Assembly: GCA_002751075.1 (NCBI GenBank)
Contig: NAOQ01000155.1
Span: forward strand, 8,174-23,054
Length of the DNA: 14,881 bases
From: Ichthyophonus hoferi
Lineage: Eukaryota; Opisthokonta; Ichthyosporea; Ichthyophonida; Ichthyophonidae
Direction of reading: 5' to 3'
Below, piece after piece: positions 1-8,265 of this stretch. Numbering within the stretch: position 1 is the first letter of the stretch; every line of letters begins with the position of its first letter. The notes below the pieces were generated by a model, which saw only the letters and a list, made by a program, of their open reading frames with translations, was not told the DNA's origin and ran no database searches. The position numbers were made by a program, and so were the translations under genes.

Positions 1-391
1 AAAGACACTGAGAACATGCCCTATACTACACTACACTACACTACACTACACTACACTATAATATACTATACTATACTATCACTGGCCCAAATGTTCTTTT
101 CAGTATACATATGTATCCTTTATAACTATTAAAACCATAATTTGAGGTGATGTGATGTTTTCATGAACTTTTTAATTAACATTGAGTTCGTATTCTTTCA
201 AACCATCAACATTTTTTTTGTTAAATTCTTTCATGAAAAAATCTATCCAGCTGAGTAGAAATATTAATATGATAATAATGTATCTTAATATGGTAGTGAT
301 GTATCCTAATCTGGTGGCCTCAGGCCTGTGATCCGACATAACCCAGTTTTTTTTTTTACTCTACGTCACTTCTTGCCCGAATATGGTATAC
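1..391. other. Non-coding stretch upstream of gene 1 exon (probable intron)
   Basis: There is no open frame or recognisable homology here. The stretch begins with a pentanucleotide microsatellite and continues AT-rich. A T-run near 348-357 followed by pyrimidines could serve the acceptor of the exon that follows. The rest of gene 1 should lie to the left of the window, which would make this an intron. Confidence 0.4.
21..80. repeat. Pentanucleotide microsatellite (CTACA)n then (TATAC)n
   Basis: About seven copies of CTACA run directly into four or so copies of TATAC-type units. Related pentanucleotide runs recur at 1236-1302, 3950-4130 and 4370-4393, so this motif class is common in the local genome. 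Confidence 0.85.
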
Positions 392-895
392 TAGAAACAT
401 GTGCTAATCATTATGCCCATATTAGGTAAAAAAGGGGGTAAAGGACCTAAGCCTGGTCAGGACGACAAGAAAAAGAGAGATAGTGGCGAGAGAAATAAAA
501 AGATTAAAGAACTAAGAAAAACAAAGTCTAATAAGGGCTTTAAATCTAGCAAAAAGTAAGATATACGTACATACATACATACATACATACGTATAACTAT
601 TTCGTGTGATGTGTAATGTATAATGGGCATAATAGTAAGTTGTGTTTCATTGCTATTATTATTATTATGAATAAGATTATTGAGGCTATTTTATTATGTT
701 TTATTATTTATTATAGTATTATATTATATTATACTTGAAATTATTGAATTACCTTGTCTTTTATGCTATTATAACGTATGATACTAATGATATAAAATTC
801 TATTAATTTTTATTATTATTTGTGATTGGTCTGTTAAAATTACTAACTACAAACCTCTCTCCCCTCTCTTTCTTTTTAGACATAAAAGAAGGTAA
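392..895 (+). CDS. C-terminal exons of a lysine-rich, nucleolar-type protein (partial)
   Basis: Two exons are inferred. The first ends at 555 (AAAAA then GTAAGA donor). It opens at 392 (after CTAG) or 426 (after ATTAG); an ATG at 413 lies in frame. The second starts at 880 after a strong acceptor: TACTAAC branch site at 841, a pyrimidine tract, and TTTTTAG. Joined in phase 2, the frame reads through a split lysine codon to GFKSSKKHKRR and a TAA at 893-895. The exon peptide is about one-third Lys/Arg. Tails such as FKSKKRHKRR are common at the ends of DEAD-box helicases and other ribosome-biogenesis proteins, so a nucleolar RNA-binding role is plausible, but the family cannot be named from the tail. 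The 5' part is outside the window. If ATG 413 were the true start, the gene would encode only about 53 residues. Confidence 0.6.
567..593. repeat. (ACAT)n microsatellite in gene 1 intron
   Basis: About six copies of ACAT lie just inside the last intron of gene 1, a few bases after its donor at 556. Confidence 0.85.
841..879 (+). other. Branch point, pyrimidine tract and 3' splice site of gene 1
   Basis: TACTAAC, the optimal branch-site heptamer, is followed by about 25 nearly uninterrupted pyrimidines and TAG at 877-879. This is one of the best 3' splice sites in the window and supports the + strand gene here. Confidence 0.75.
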
Positions 896-1085
896 ATCAC
901 CGTACTGATACTAAGCCAATACAATACGGCTTCAAAGGCCTATACGATTATTGGCTGTGTTGTGCTATGGTGGGCTTCACGGTTGGCGTTGCTAGGGTTA
1001 TACTGTGATTGGCGGGCCCAGCGAATTATTGTATGCCATACGTTGCCTTATATAGTACCTTGGATTAGCTTACTACTATGTATGA

Positions 1086-1091
1086 AATAAA
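1086..1091 (+). terminator. Polyadenylation signal AATAAA of gene 1
   Basis: AATAAA lies about 190 bases after the gene 1 stop and is followed by a T-rich stretch. It marks the likely 3' end near 1105-1115. The DNMT1-like gene converges from the other strand, ending at 1940. Confidence 0.55.
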
Positions 1092-1134
1092 TTTCTTTCA
1101 ACTCTATTTTTTATATCTTGTTCATCATGTTAAT

Positions 1135-1142
1135 TGACGTCA
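1135..1142. promoter_or_regulatory. CRE octamer TGACGTCA
   Basis: This is a perfect palindromic CREB/ATF consensus about 45 bases after the gene 1 polyadenylation signal. No promoter is known to be near it, so function is doubtful. A second perfect copy lies at 12152. Confidence 0.25.
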
Positions 1143-1235
1143 TCCATGTATTGTAGGTGTTATTATTTATAGCTGCCAATAGCACGTGATTTAACTACTG
1201 CCGTATAATCAACATCTCATATAATTGTTTCTTAC

Positions 1236-1302
1236 ATTATACTATACTGCACTATATTATACTATAATATATACTGTACTATACTCTACTCTACTATACA
1301 TG
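1236..1302. repeat. Degenerate (ACTAT)n pentanucleotide repeat
   Basis: Interrupted ACTAT, ACTGC and ACTCT units make up an imperfect microsatellite between the convergent genes. Confidence 0.6.
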
Positions 1303-1939
1303 ATTTATAGATGATATATATGTAGGTTTTGGTTGGCTATGTAAGTAAGCATACTTTCCCAACTTTAAACTAAACTCTAGTATATAGTATACCCAAACCT
1401 GTATAGTATTTGGCTGGTTGCATGCGATTAACCTGTTATTCTGTGAGTTAATTGAATTATCAACCTTGTAGCGCCAAGGTCTAAGCCAATAGCAAACATT
1501 GATTATTCACAAAGAAACCCTATCAAACATAATTAGGAAAGAATATTCGTTCTTTCTAGTAATCAGTGAATATAATAGCATTAAAAAAAAAACAAAAAAA
1601 AATGCAGTGAAGGCTTTGGTTACATAAGATAACCTAGATTCAGACTAATTGTCATGTGCCAATTATCCAATAAATCCATTTATATCTTATTAATTATTAA
1701 TTAAAATAGGTTGCAGTATCCAATAGTATCCTAGCTATTGGGATTACCTAATGAATGATTAGACTGAGAGCCGTATATAGAAATATTGCCACGAAGTTAC
1801 ATTGGAAATAAATGGAACAGCTTATTACTTTATCTTATTCTATCTATAAAAGGTTATAATAGCATATTACCTAATCATATGGCATATATAAAGGAGTATA
1901 ACTTATTACCACTTATAATATCCTATCACTTTGCTTTGT

Positions 1940-2063
1940 TTATTTTTTCATCTCGGCATAACGCGGTGCTGACTTTTTGAACTCTTGGCCAATGGCTGCA
2001 GCCGGGAGTGGTGGAACTGCATTTCCAATCTGTCTATGTTTATCGATTTGTGATCCGTAGAAT
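1940..2063 (-). CDS. DNMT1: DNMT1-like exon 5 of 5 (motif X and C-terminus)
   Basis: Encodes FYGSQIDKHRQIGNAVPP then LPAAAIGQEFKK, ending EMKK and TAA. Motif X normally reads QxGNAVPPPLA. The homologous exon edge at 2063 is preceded by CAT rather than CAG. The nearest AG is inside the exon (2035-2034) and would splice in frame while dropping ten residues. Confidence 0.88.
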
Positions 2064-2182
2064 ATGATTGGAGGAGAGTTAAGGTTAGGGTTTATAGTGG
2101 AGTATAGAGTATATAGGTTATAATGTAGTGTATAGGTTATATTGTACATTCAATTGTAGGGTGTAAATAGGTGACAGGCATA
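2036..2182 (-). other. Long AG-free zone before DNMT1-like exon 5
   Basis: On the - strand no AG occurs from 2182 down to 2036, about 147 bases. CCTTAACT lies 15-20 bases before the expected exon edge and resembles both a normal and a minor-spliceosome branch site. The donor of this intron (GTATAATATT) does not fit the U12 consensus beyond GTAT. Confidence 0.6.
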
Positions 2183-2257
2183 CTTTAATTGCCCAATCAT
2201 ATACAGGTTTTAAAGACCTGGCATCATTACTTCAGTGTATATATATGGGCATATAAG

Positions 2258-2275
2258 TATACCATATATGGTATA
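2258..2275. repeat. 18-bp perfect palindrome in DNMT1-like intron
   Basis: TATACCATA is followed directly by its reverse complement. No function is evident; it lies within the intron between exons 4 and 5. Confidence 0.6.
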
Positions 2276-2550
2276 TGTATCCCACACTACACCAATCATA
2301 AATGCCATATATAGAACTATTATTGATTGTTATGCCTAATCACGTCATAAGTTATATGTATATCTCCATAAAAGAATAAGTTGTAATCTACAGGGGGGAT
2401 TGGTGGATATTAATACAATGGCATACTATTGGGTTATATACACCAATAAAACCATATATAGAGATATTTGATTGGATCATTTTCTTGGAAATATCATCAA
2501 TAGATAGCTACATATAGTAATATATACTAATTATATAGTTAATATTATAC

Positions 2551-2600
2551 CTTATATGGTCACCAAAGCCTTGTGATCTTGCACACTCTCTGACAGAGAC
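2551..2600 (-). CDS. DNMT1: DNMT1-like exon 4 of 5 (motif IX)
   Basis: A 50-base exon between acceptor TTCTCAG and donor AAG/GTATAA encodes VSVRECARSQGFGDHI plus two bases. Motif IX usually reads ARSQGFPD; the proline is glycine here. Confidence 0.88.
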
Positions 2601-3385
2601 CTGAGAATGTGAAAATAATAATTAATGAATTGATGACATGATATAATTACATGGATAACCTTACATAAATATTAAATGGTATATTTTGATTGATTGTATA
2701 CACCCTGACCAATGATAATTACCATTGCTTATAATTGCTCTAATTGGCTGTCAAAGTTTTGACCCAATCAAATGTCAACAGCAATCGCAAACATGTTGCC
2801 ATGGCAATAAGATATAAGGCCCCAGATGACTTTTATCCACTAAAGTTTAGTGTCTATGCGGTTCAATCAATGTGTTTAGTCTAAAATCATATACCCATAT
2901 TGCCACGCATAATTATTCTATAAAAATTATACTTGATCCAATGAAAAGCACTGATTAAACAATAAAACCTTGTAAATATTTCATTCCAGTTGATTATAAA
3001 TAAATAGGCCAATAGATAAGGAGAGTTAAATATCTTATACCAGTTGGATTTGGTTTCAGTAAATTATATAATCTAGAAAGAGAAATTGTAAAACTTTACC
3101 TTCAAACAGATTAATAAATTAATAAACTGATCACAATTAATTTTCATTAATTAGTTCCCTCTCATTCGATCATGAGAACAGATAAAAAATAAAACAATAA
3201 ACAATTAGGAAACTTTAACTAATTAGGGGCTACCAATTAAGATGAACCGTGGTGATTCATCTACGATTAATACCAATCAGATTAATTATTGGATGATTAA
3301 CGCAAATCTTGGAACGAAATGTCAATACAGAAAAGGTCCATCCTAAATATATACAACCAATAAAAAGATAGGATAAAATAATCAC

Positions 3386-3465
3386 CAGTCGATCCTGATT
3401 GGGGTGCAATACACGCCCTTGTTTGCCCACTGGTTCAGGATTGGTCACTGTAGTTGAGAAATAAC
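3386..3465 (-). CDS. DNMT1: DNMT1-like exon 3 of 5 (start of motif IX)
   Basis: Eighty bases between acceptor TTGTTCTATAG and donor CTG/GTGATT. Joined in phase 1 to the previous exon, it encodes [18 protein letters not shown] then VLHPNQDRL, nearly identical to vertebrate DNMT1. Confidence 0.9.
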
Positions 3466-3685
3466 CTATAGAACAAGGGGATATAAATATATCAGGATCT
3501 GACAGGTTAATAAATGGGGTATAAATTATCCAATTATGCAACTAATGTTTTTTTCATTATGTCACCGTTATTTTTAAAACAAATACATCCTTGGCTCCTG
3601 GTCATACATAGTTGCGTTAAAATTATATACTTGAGAATGATTGGTCATGTATCTACAAGAGCATATAGTTACAAAATGGTATGAT

Positions 3686-3820
3686 AGTATAATAGTACAA
3701 TAGTATAACAGTATAATAGTATAGTAGTATAATAGTTTAACAGTATAACAGTATAATAATTTAACAGTATAACAGTATAATAGTATAATAGTATAATAGC
3801 GTAACAGTATAAGAGTATAG
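3686..3820. repeat. 8-bp tandem repeat AGTATAAY, about 17 copies
   Basis: Units such as AGTATAAT and AGTATAAC repeat without a break for 135 bases. On the - strand the array begins about a dozen bases inside the intron after DNMT1-like exon 2 (donor at 3832-3831). Confidence 0.85.
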
Positions 3821-3832
3821 TCTTATATTTAC

Positions 3833-3920
3833 CTTCCCATCCAAGCCGGCCGTATAGTCCTGCCCCATTGTTATGGCGATTGCCCGTATGCGGAAGACAC
3901 CATGGGATAATGGCTTGATC
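3833..3920 (-). CDS. DNMT1: DNMT1-like exon 2 of 5 ([13 protein letters not shown] block)
   Basis: Twenty-nine codons plus one base, with donor GAAG/GTAAAT. The block [13 protein letters not shown] is identical to the vertebrate enzyme. The usual HWAGLYGRLEWDG is here [13 protein letters not shown], so a conserved tryptophan is lost. The exon must open with the codon GAT at 3920-3918 to keep frame with the preceding exon, which leaves AA rather than AG at the intron end. The first real AG is one base further in and shifts the frame. Confidence 0.85.
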
Positions 3921-3949
3921 TTATTGGTACAAATGTAGATTAGTTGAAT

Positions 3950-4135
3950 ATAATGTAATATAATATAATACAATATAAACATAAAATATAGTATAGTATA
4001 GTATAATATACTGCAATACAATATAGTACAATGTATTACAACACAACACAATACAATATAATAACAAACAATGCAATACAATACAATACAATACAATACA
4101 ATAACAAACAATACACTATAATAGACCATATACAC
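3950..4135. repeat. Degenerate (ATACA)n pentanucleotide repeat filling an intron
   Basis: AATAC, ACAAT and ATAGT units make up nearly the whole 223-base intron between DNMT1-like exons 1 and 2 (3921-4143). Open frames called through it on either strand come from the repeat. Confidence 0.8.
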
Positions 4136-4143
4136 TATAATAC

Positions 4144-4269
4144 CTGTCTATATTGTGGTTTACAAGGTTTGCTTGCGGCACAAGGACAAACGCCTCGCCT
4201 CTTCCCTCCCTTCCAATCATCGTGTGTGTATAATAATTTGCGTCCAACCACCTTGCCGTTACGCACCAC
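4144..4269 (-). CDS. DNMT1: DNMT1-like exon 1 of 5 (target-recognition part)
   Basis: Forty-two codons, phase 0 to phase 0, follow acceptor TTGCTAG and precede donor CAG/GTATTA. The peptide runs from VVRNGKVVGRKLLYTHDDW to CKPQYRQ and matches the human stretch RKLRYTHHDRKNG to GVCSC and AARQ. The GVCPC and KPC cysteines are kept. Confidence 0.85.
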
Positions 4270-5660
4270 CTAGCAACCAATAGTATGAGAACTAGGCCTA
4301 TATATAGATATGTATATATAATATTTAAAATGAATGATGATTGGACTAGGGGGTTGATAAATATCATAAACCATATACTATATACTATACTATATCCTGT
4401 GTGCTCATTTACCTCCATTTGCATGATGTTGGCACTAGCTGGCACCAGGAAATATCATCTCGGACAGCTGGATATCAGGTCAGCCTACCTTCATACACAC
4501 CCAGACACCCCAGTCTACATGGAACAGTCACCAATGCACAGAGACCCAGAGAGGACTGACTATGTTTGCAAGTTAATCCGTGGATTATATGGGCTTCATA
4601 TACCCAGACTAATGTAGAATAAAACACTAGATAATTACTTAAAAACCTTTCATTTCTATCACCTGTAGGCTGAACCATGCCTCTACATCTGCCACGACCC
4701 CAAGCAGGGATTTCTTGCCCTCGTTATCTACATGGACGACATCTTCATCTGTGCAGAACATGAAAGTGAAATGAAGGATTTAATCAAAACTATATCAGCC
4801 AAGTTCCCAACAAAGGACATTGGTGTTCCTTCATCTCTCCTTGGCTATTCGATCGCCAAGACCTCTGAAAGCTGTATTTCCCTGTCAGGCTGGATATATC
4901 AAGAAGTTAATACAGTCCTACCACCAAACTAATGGCAGAGAAACACACTCCCTCATTCTGGGGGAGCACCTTGAGCAGGCCCTTTCTGAGGACATTCAAC
5001 AAGAGCCATGCAATCCCATGGTCTACAGCCAGGTGATTGAATGCCTAAATTGAATCTCCCTATCCCAATGAAGCAATTATTTACAGACCAAGTCCAACCA
5101 ATATCATTGCATACTCAGATGCCAACTATGTGAATATGTACTATGGTAATGACAAGTCTACTTCTGGATTCGTTATTTTTATGGCTGGCGGACTCATCAA
5201 CTGGAGTGCCAAGAAACAAACACCACCGCAATGTCAAGCAGTGAGAGTGTATACATGGCCATGTCAGGATGTGTGCAAAGGGTTGCATATATCTCTCAGA
5301 ACCTAGATGAAATTGGGATAGACACTGGGTGCATACCATTGTTTGCAGATAATACCTCAGCAGTAAAATTCAGCTCAAGGAAATGTGTCCCCAACAAAAC
5401 TCGCCACATTGCCGTCAAGTATCACTATATCATGAAAGCTGCAAAAAATAATGAGACTGAAGTACTTGGAATATCCACCAAGGATCAAACTGCCGACTGT
5501 CTCACCAAATGCAATGGACCTAGAAAAGTTCAGGAGAGCAAGGCTCTTCTCCAATTAATTCCTGTGAATTAAAACACACTAACCCAAGCCCATCTGGAAA
5601 ATTAAGTGATCCTGTATTTATTTTTATAAAAATATTTTCTCATACACACATGAATGGTCA

Positions 5661-5669
5661 ATGGGGGAG
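5661..5669 (+). other. Polypurine tract of the copia fossil
   Basis: ATGGGGGAG directly precedes the TG that opens the LTR, as expected for the plus-strand primer of copia elements. Confidence 0.7.
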
Positions 5670-5853
5670 TGTTAGAAGTATAGAAGTAGGATTATCAGAC
5701 CACATACGAAATACATGCACATATAATTCCAACCAATACATAGACTTATCCGAGACTCGGGTAACAAATATAAGTACAAATAACTGGTCGTGGAAATAGT
5801 CCATAGCATAATATCATTAACTAAGGGTATTTTATTAGTCGATAAATATAACA
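5670..5853 (+). repeat. Probable 3' LTR of the copia fossil
   Basis: It begins TGTTAGAAG after the polypurine tract. The first matching inverted end is TAACA at 5849-5853, giving a 184-bp LTR. No 5' LTR is in the window for comparison, so the right edge is provisional. Confidence 0.5.
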
Positions 5854-6858
5854 CAAGCATTTGTCCAATGAACTAATTGGAGAATGTGAAAATCACTTAA
5901 GTCATGAAAAACATTAGATTGATTCATGGAGAATAGGAAATTTAGTGGCTGTCGTTAAATGTCTTGCTGGGACTTTGGGATCAACGCATGTTGCGTAGAT
6001 AACAAGAAAGCACAAAAATAATAAAGGGAAGAATCATTATGCTAAAAGATTGCATACAATTCCTAAAGCGATAAAAGCATTTAATTATTACCAGACTAAT
6101 ATTTAAAACTTAAACGAAGCAATGAATTCTAAGATAACTTGTATCCAAATAATGTCTTATCCTTGTTCTGCAATCTTCAGATTTTAAACTACACAGATGA
6201 TTACTCGCCTCTAATAAAAATATAAGCTATGCACCCCATATCCAATACCTTGCACTCTATATACTATAGTTTACCTCAACAGATCAAAAATAAATTGCAA
6301 AAGTTAAGGACCATATTAAGATAAATATGGCTTCTAGACTGAGCCTGTGCTTAACAATAATAGTGAAAATCTCCTTATTTCCAAGTATGAATTAAGAATA
6401 TTGGTATCTTTTATGTTCGAAGCGGTAAGTAATGTAGAGGTTGTTGATTATGTTAATTGCCTTTCGGAACATGTTAGTTTTAAATTAAATGTTGATTGAC
6501 CTTTTGGTTTTTATCTTATCTTCGTTTGTGATTTTTATTGGATATTTTGATAATTCTCACGAGTTTTTATTTCATAGGCTTATCGTTAATGTTGTGTCAA
6601 CCGTGGTAATCTGCTTCATATTATTCCTGCTGAACCTCACGCTGTTACTCAAGAGATATAGAAACTCTAGAGAAATAGATATATATTTTATTATTACTTA
6701 CTACTGCCGAAATATTTTCCTTAGATGGCTTTTTAAATAGCCTCTTGAAGCAATATTAAGTAAGCTCAACAATTCAACTGCAATTGCACACCTCCATTTC
6801 ATTTCTCACTCTTATCATCATGCGTTTAATTTGTCTCTTTTTCTTCTTTAATAACCTT
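5854..6858. other. Non-coding stretch, nothing identified
   Basis: AT-rich DNA with one 83-codon open frame (6489-6740). It encodes a hydrophobic, Phe/Ile/Leu-rich peptide with no splice or homology support; its length is expected by chance at this base composition. The 17-bp sequence repeated at 8307 lies at 5934-5950. Upstream DNMT1 exons were sought here on the - strand and not convincingly found. Confidence 0.4.
5934..5950 (+). repeat. 17-bp direct repeat, left copy
   Basis: TAGGAAATTTAGTGGCT occurs here and again at 8307-8323, bracketing 2.36 kb that includes the large fold-back repeat. Both copies are preceded by GA plus one base. Confidence 0.6.
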
Positions 6859-8265
6859 GCATTATTGAGCAAAACGCATTTCTTCCAAAACGACTGGGGA
6901 CCTTTATTAGGCACTGCACTTTACATTTATACTTGTTTCACTTTATCTGAATAATTCTATACTAATATATCCTTCCTAGAATGGTTCTTTAGCTAGCTAG
7001 CTCATTGATGTAACTGCTCATATATTATGTATTAACAAATCAATCTATCAGGTTGAAAAATGTCATGCAACTAAATCGGTATGTAACTATGTAACTAACT
7101 AATCTTGAGCCACGATTATTGATCTACGTACTCTTGAGCTTAGACCGAACCTGCTCATTCATCTGTGGCTAGTAAATGAATATGTGTATGTGTACATGCA
7201 CAATGCATACATACATACATACATATAGACATGTGCAATCCAAGGGAATGGGAGACTTTTCTTTTCCTATAGCATTAGGTTTTAGACCAGAAACATAGGC
7301 TCACAAAATTATTCTATATAATTTTGTAAAAACTATCGAATCTAGGGTAAATGTTGCTAGGAATGTTTAGTTATCTGTTATTACGTTATAGTGTATTTTA
7401 TCTATTGGAAGGTTAAATCATTTTTTTTTATTCATGCTTGCGACAACGCCAATAACTTTTTTTGTTACGTACGATTAAAAGTTAGAGTTGATTTGAACGT
7501 CAGCTTACCTCTTGATAACACTACTTGCTACATAATATTCATTTAAGCCTGTGTGGTCATTATCTCATTATGTTGTAGTTATCATCTCACTCACTACGGG
7601 TGGCAATCGCAATTGCAAGCAGTGGGTTAGCTGAAGGCAAAGTAGTACATTATTCTGTATAATTTCTGAAAAACCAGAGACAATAGATAACCCTTTCATA
7701 CTTCTGAATATAGCGTACTATATGTAGATTGCTTAATCATTTAATTCTTAATTAAATAAATCAGGTTATTGGTTTTTGGGGCTCCAATTAAGAAAAAATC
7801 AGTAGCTATGACAACTATAGTATGAGCTATGAAAGCATTGTCAGTGTGCCATCTATCTACCTACACTACTATTAGTCATACTGCGTATATATTTAGTATA
7901 ATTTGTCTTATTATAATACAACTTTGTATTGCTATAAATATATGTTATAAGATGCTAGCCACAGATGAATATTCGGTTGAAGCCCAAGAGTAAGCAAATC
8001 AATAATCGTGGCTCAAGAATAGTTAGTTACATAGTTACATGACGATTTAGTTGCATGACATTTTTCAACCTGATAGATTGATTTGTTAATACATAATATA
8101 TGAGCAGTTAGTTACATCAATGAGCTAGCTAGCTAAAGAACCATTCTAGGAAGGAGATATTAGCATAGAATTATCCAGATAAAGTGAAACAAGTATAAAT
8201 GTAAAGTGCAGTACTTAATAAAGGTCTCCGTCGTTTTGAAAGAGATGCGTTTTAGTCAATAATGC
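6859..8265. mobile_element. Fold-back element with about 313-bp inverted arms
   Basis: The left arm 6859-7172 and right arm 7955-8265 are inverted copies, by eye about 93% identical apart from a few short indels. They start at GCATTATTGA (outer) and end at CATCTGTGGCTAG (inner). The 782-bp centre has no transposase-like frame. Long inverted arms and a non-coding centre fit a non-autonomous fold-back or MITE-like DNA transposon, or a locally inverted duplication. No clear target-site duplication directly flanks the arms. The high arm identity suggests a fairly recent origin or conversion between arms. Confidence 0.8.
7206..7226. repeat. (CATA)n microsatellite
   Basis: About five CATA units lie inside the centre of the fold-back element. 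Confidence 0.8.

Larger units (their letters stand above)
896..1939. other. 3' UTR of gene 1, then intergenic DNA between convergent genes
   Basis: No gene was found between the end of gene 1 (about 1110) and the stop of the - strand DNMT1 fragment (1940). The stretch contains pentanucleotide repeats at 1236-1302, a full CRE octamer at 1135, an E-box CACGTG at 1183 and a high density of CCAAT/ATTGG. The open frame around 1786-1980 is AT-driven and has no support. Confidence 0.5.
1940..4269 (-). pseudogene. DNMT1: DNMT1 C-terminal region, five exons; probable truncated pseudogene
   Basis: Five - strand segments match the C-terminal end of the maintenance DNA (cytosine-5) methyltransferase DNMT1 in order: 4144-4269 (RKLLYTHDDW, GVCPC), 3833-3920 ([19 protein letters not shown]), 3386-3465 ([20 protein letters not shown]), 2551-2600 (VSVRECARSQGF, motif IX) and 1940-2063 (DKHRQIGNAVPP, motif X), ending in TAA. 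Introns after exons 2 and 3 are canonical GT-AG. The first and last introns have no AG at the homologous junction. Conserved residues are altered: QGFGD for QGFPD, NNGAG for NHWAG, PPLP for PPPL. No exons for the catalytic motifs (PCQ, ENV) were found up to the next gene, and a copia fossil lies just upstream. I infer an unprocessed, 5'-truncated copy. A divergent working gene with distant exons or unusual splicing remains possible. It converges with gene 1. Confidence 0.85.
800..4345. other. CCAAT/ATTGG-dense interval
   Basis: I count 37 occurrences of CCAAT (22) or ATTGG (15) in 3.55 kb, about 10 per kb. In 5854-14881 there are about 25, or 2.8 per kb, and there are none in 1-800. Only four or five fall in the DNMT1-like exons; most are in introns and flanks. 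Contexts such as CCAATAG, CCAATCA and ATGATTGG recur, but no fixed longer repeat unit was seen. Confidence 0.55.
4394..5853 (+). mobile_element. Ty1/copia LTR retrotransposon fossil, 3' part
   Basis: This is the 3' portion of a copia-superfamily pol gene with its 3' LTR. Reverse transcriptase features run from about 4394 (FTSICMMLALAG, LDIRSAYLH, VCKLIRGLYGL) through the YMDD active-site box near 4730. They continue to an RNase H region at about 5110-5560 (AYSDANY, STSGF, ADNTSA, TADCLTK). A polypurine tract and a TG-starting LTR follow. Gag, protease, integrase and the 5' LTR are absent. The copy is broken in several places and 5'-truncated, so it is an old, non-autonomous relic. Protein-level similarity is still easy to see, suggesting moderate age. 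It lies antisense to, and directly upstream of, the DNMT1-like fragment; its left edge abuts a TATAC-type microsatellite. Confidence 0.9.

Noticed and set aside
3686-3820. Regular array that might suggest a CRISPR
   Set aside because: The unit is 8 bp with no spacers, in a eukaryotic intron; it is a simple tandem repeat.
3761-4445. Open frames on both strands through 3761-4445
   Set aside because: Most of their length is microsatellite translation. The only real coding parts are DNMT1-like exons 1 and 2, which use a different frame.
5900-6010. Possible further DNMT1 exon on the - strand (LRNMR and IPKS-like words resembling RMRHIP)
   Set aside because: The match needs frame changes and a gap. 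It is too short and weak to separate from chance.
6489-6740. 83-codon hydrophobic open frame
   Set aside because: At this AT content a few frames of this length are expected by chance in 15 kb. It has no splice signals, homology or compositional shift.
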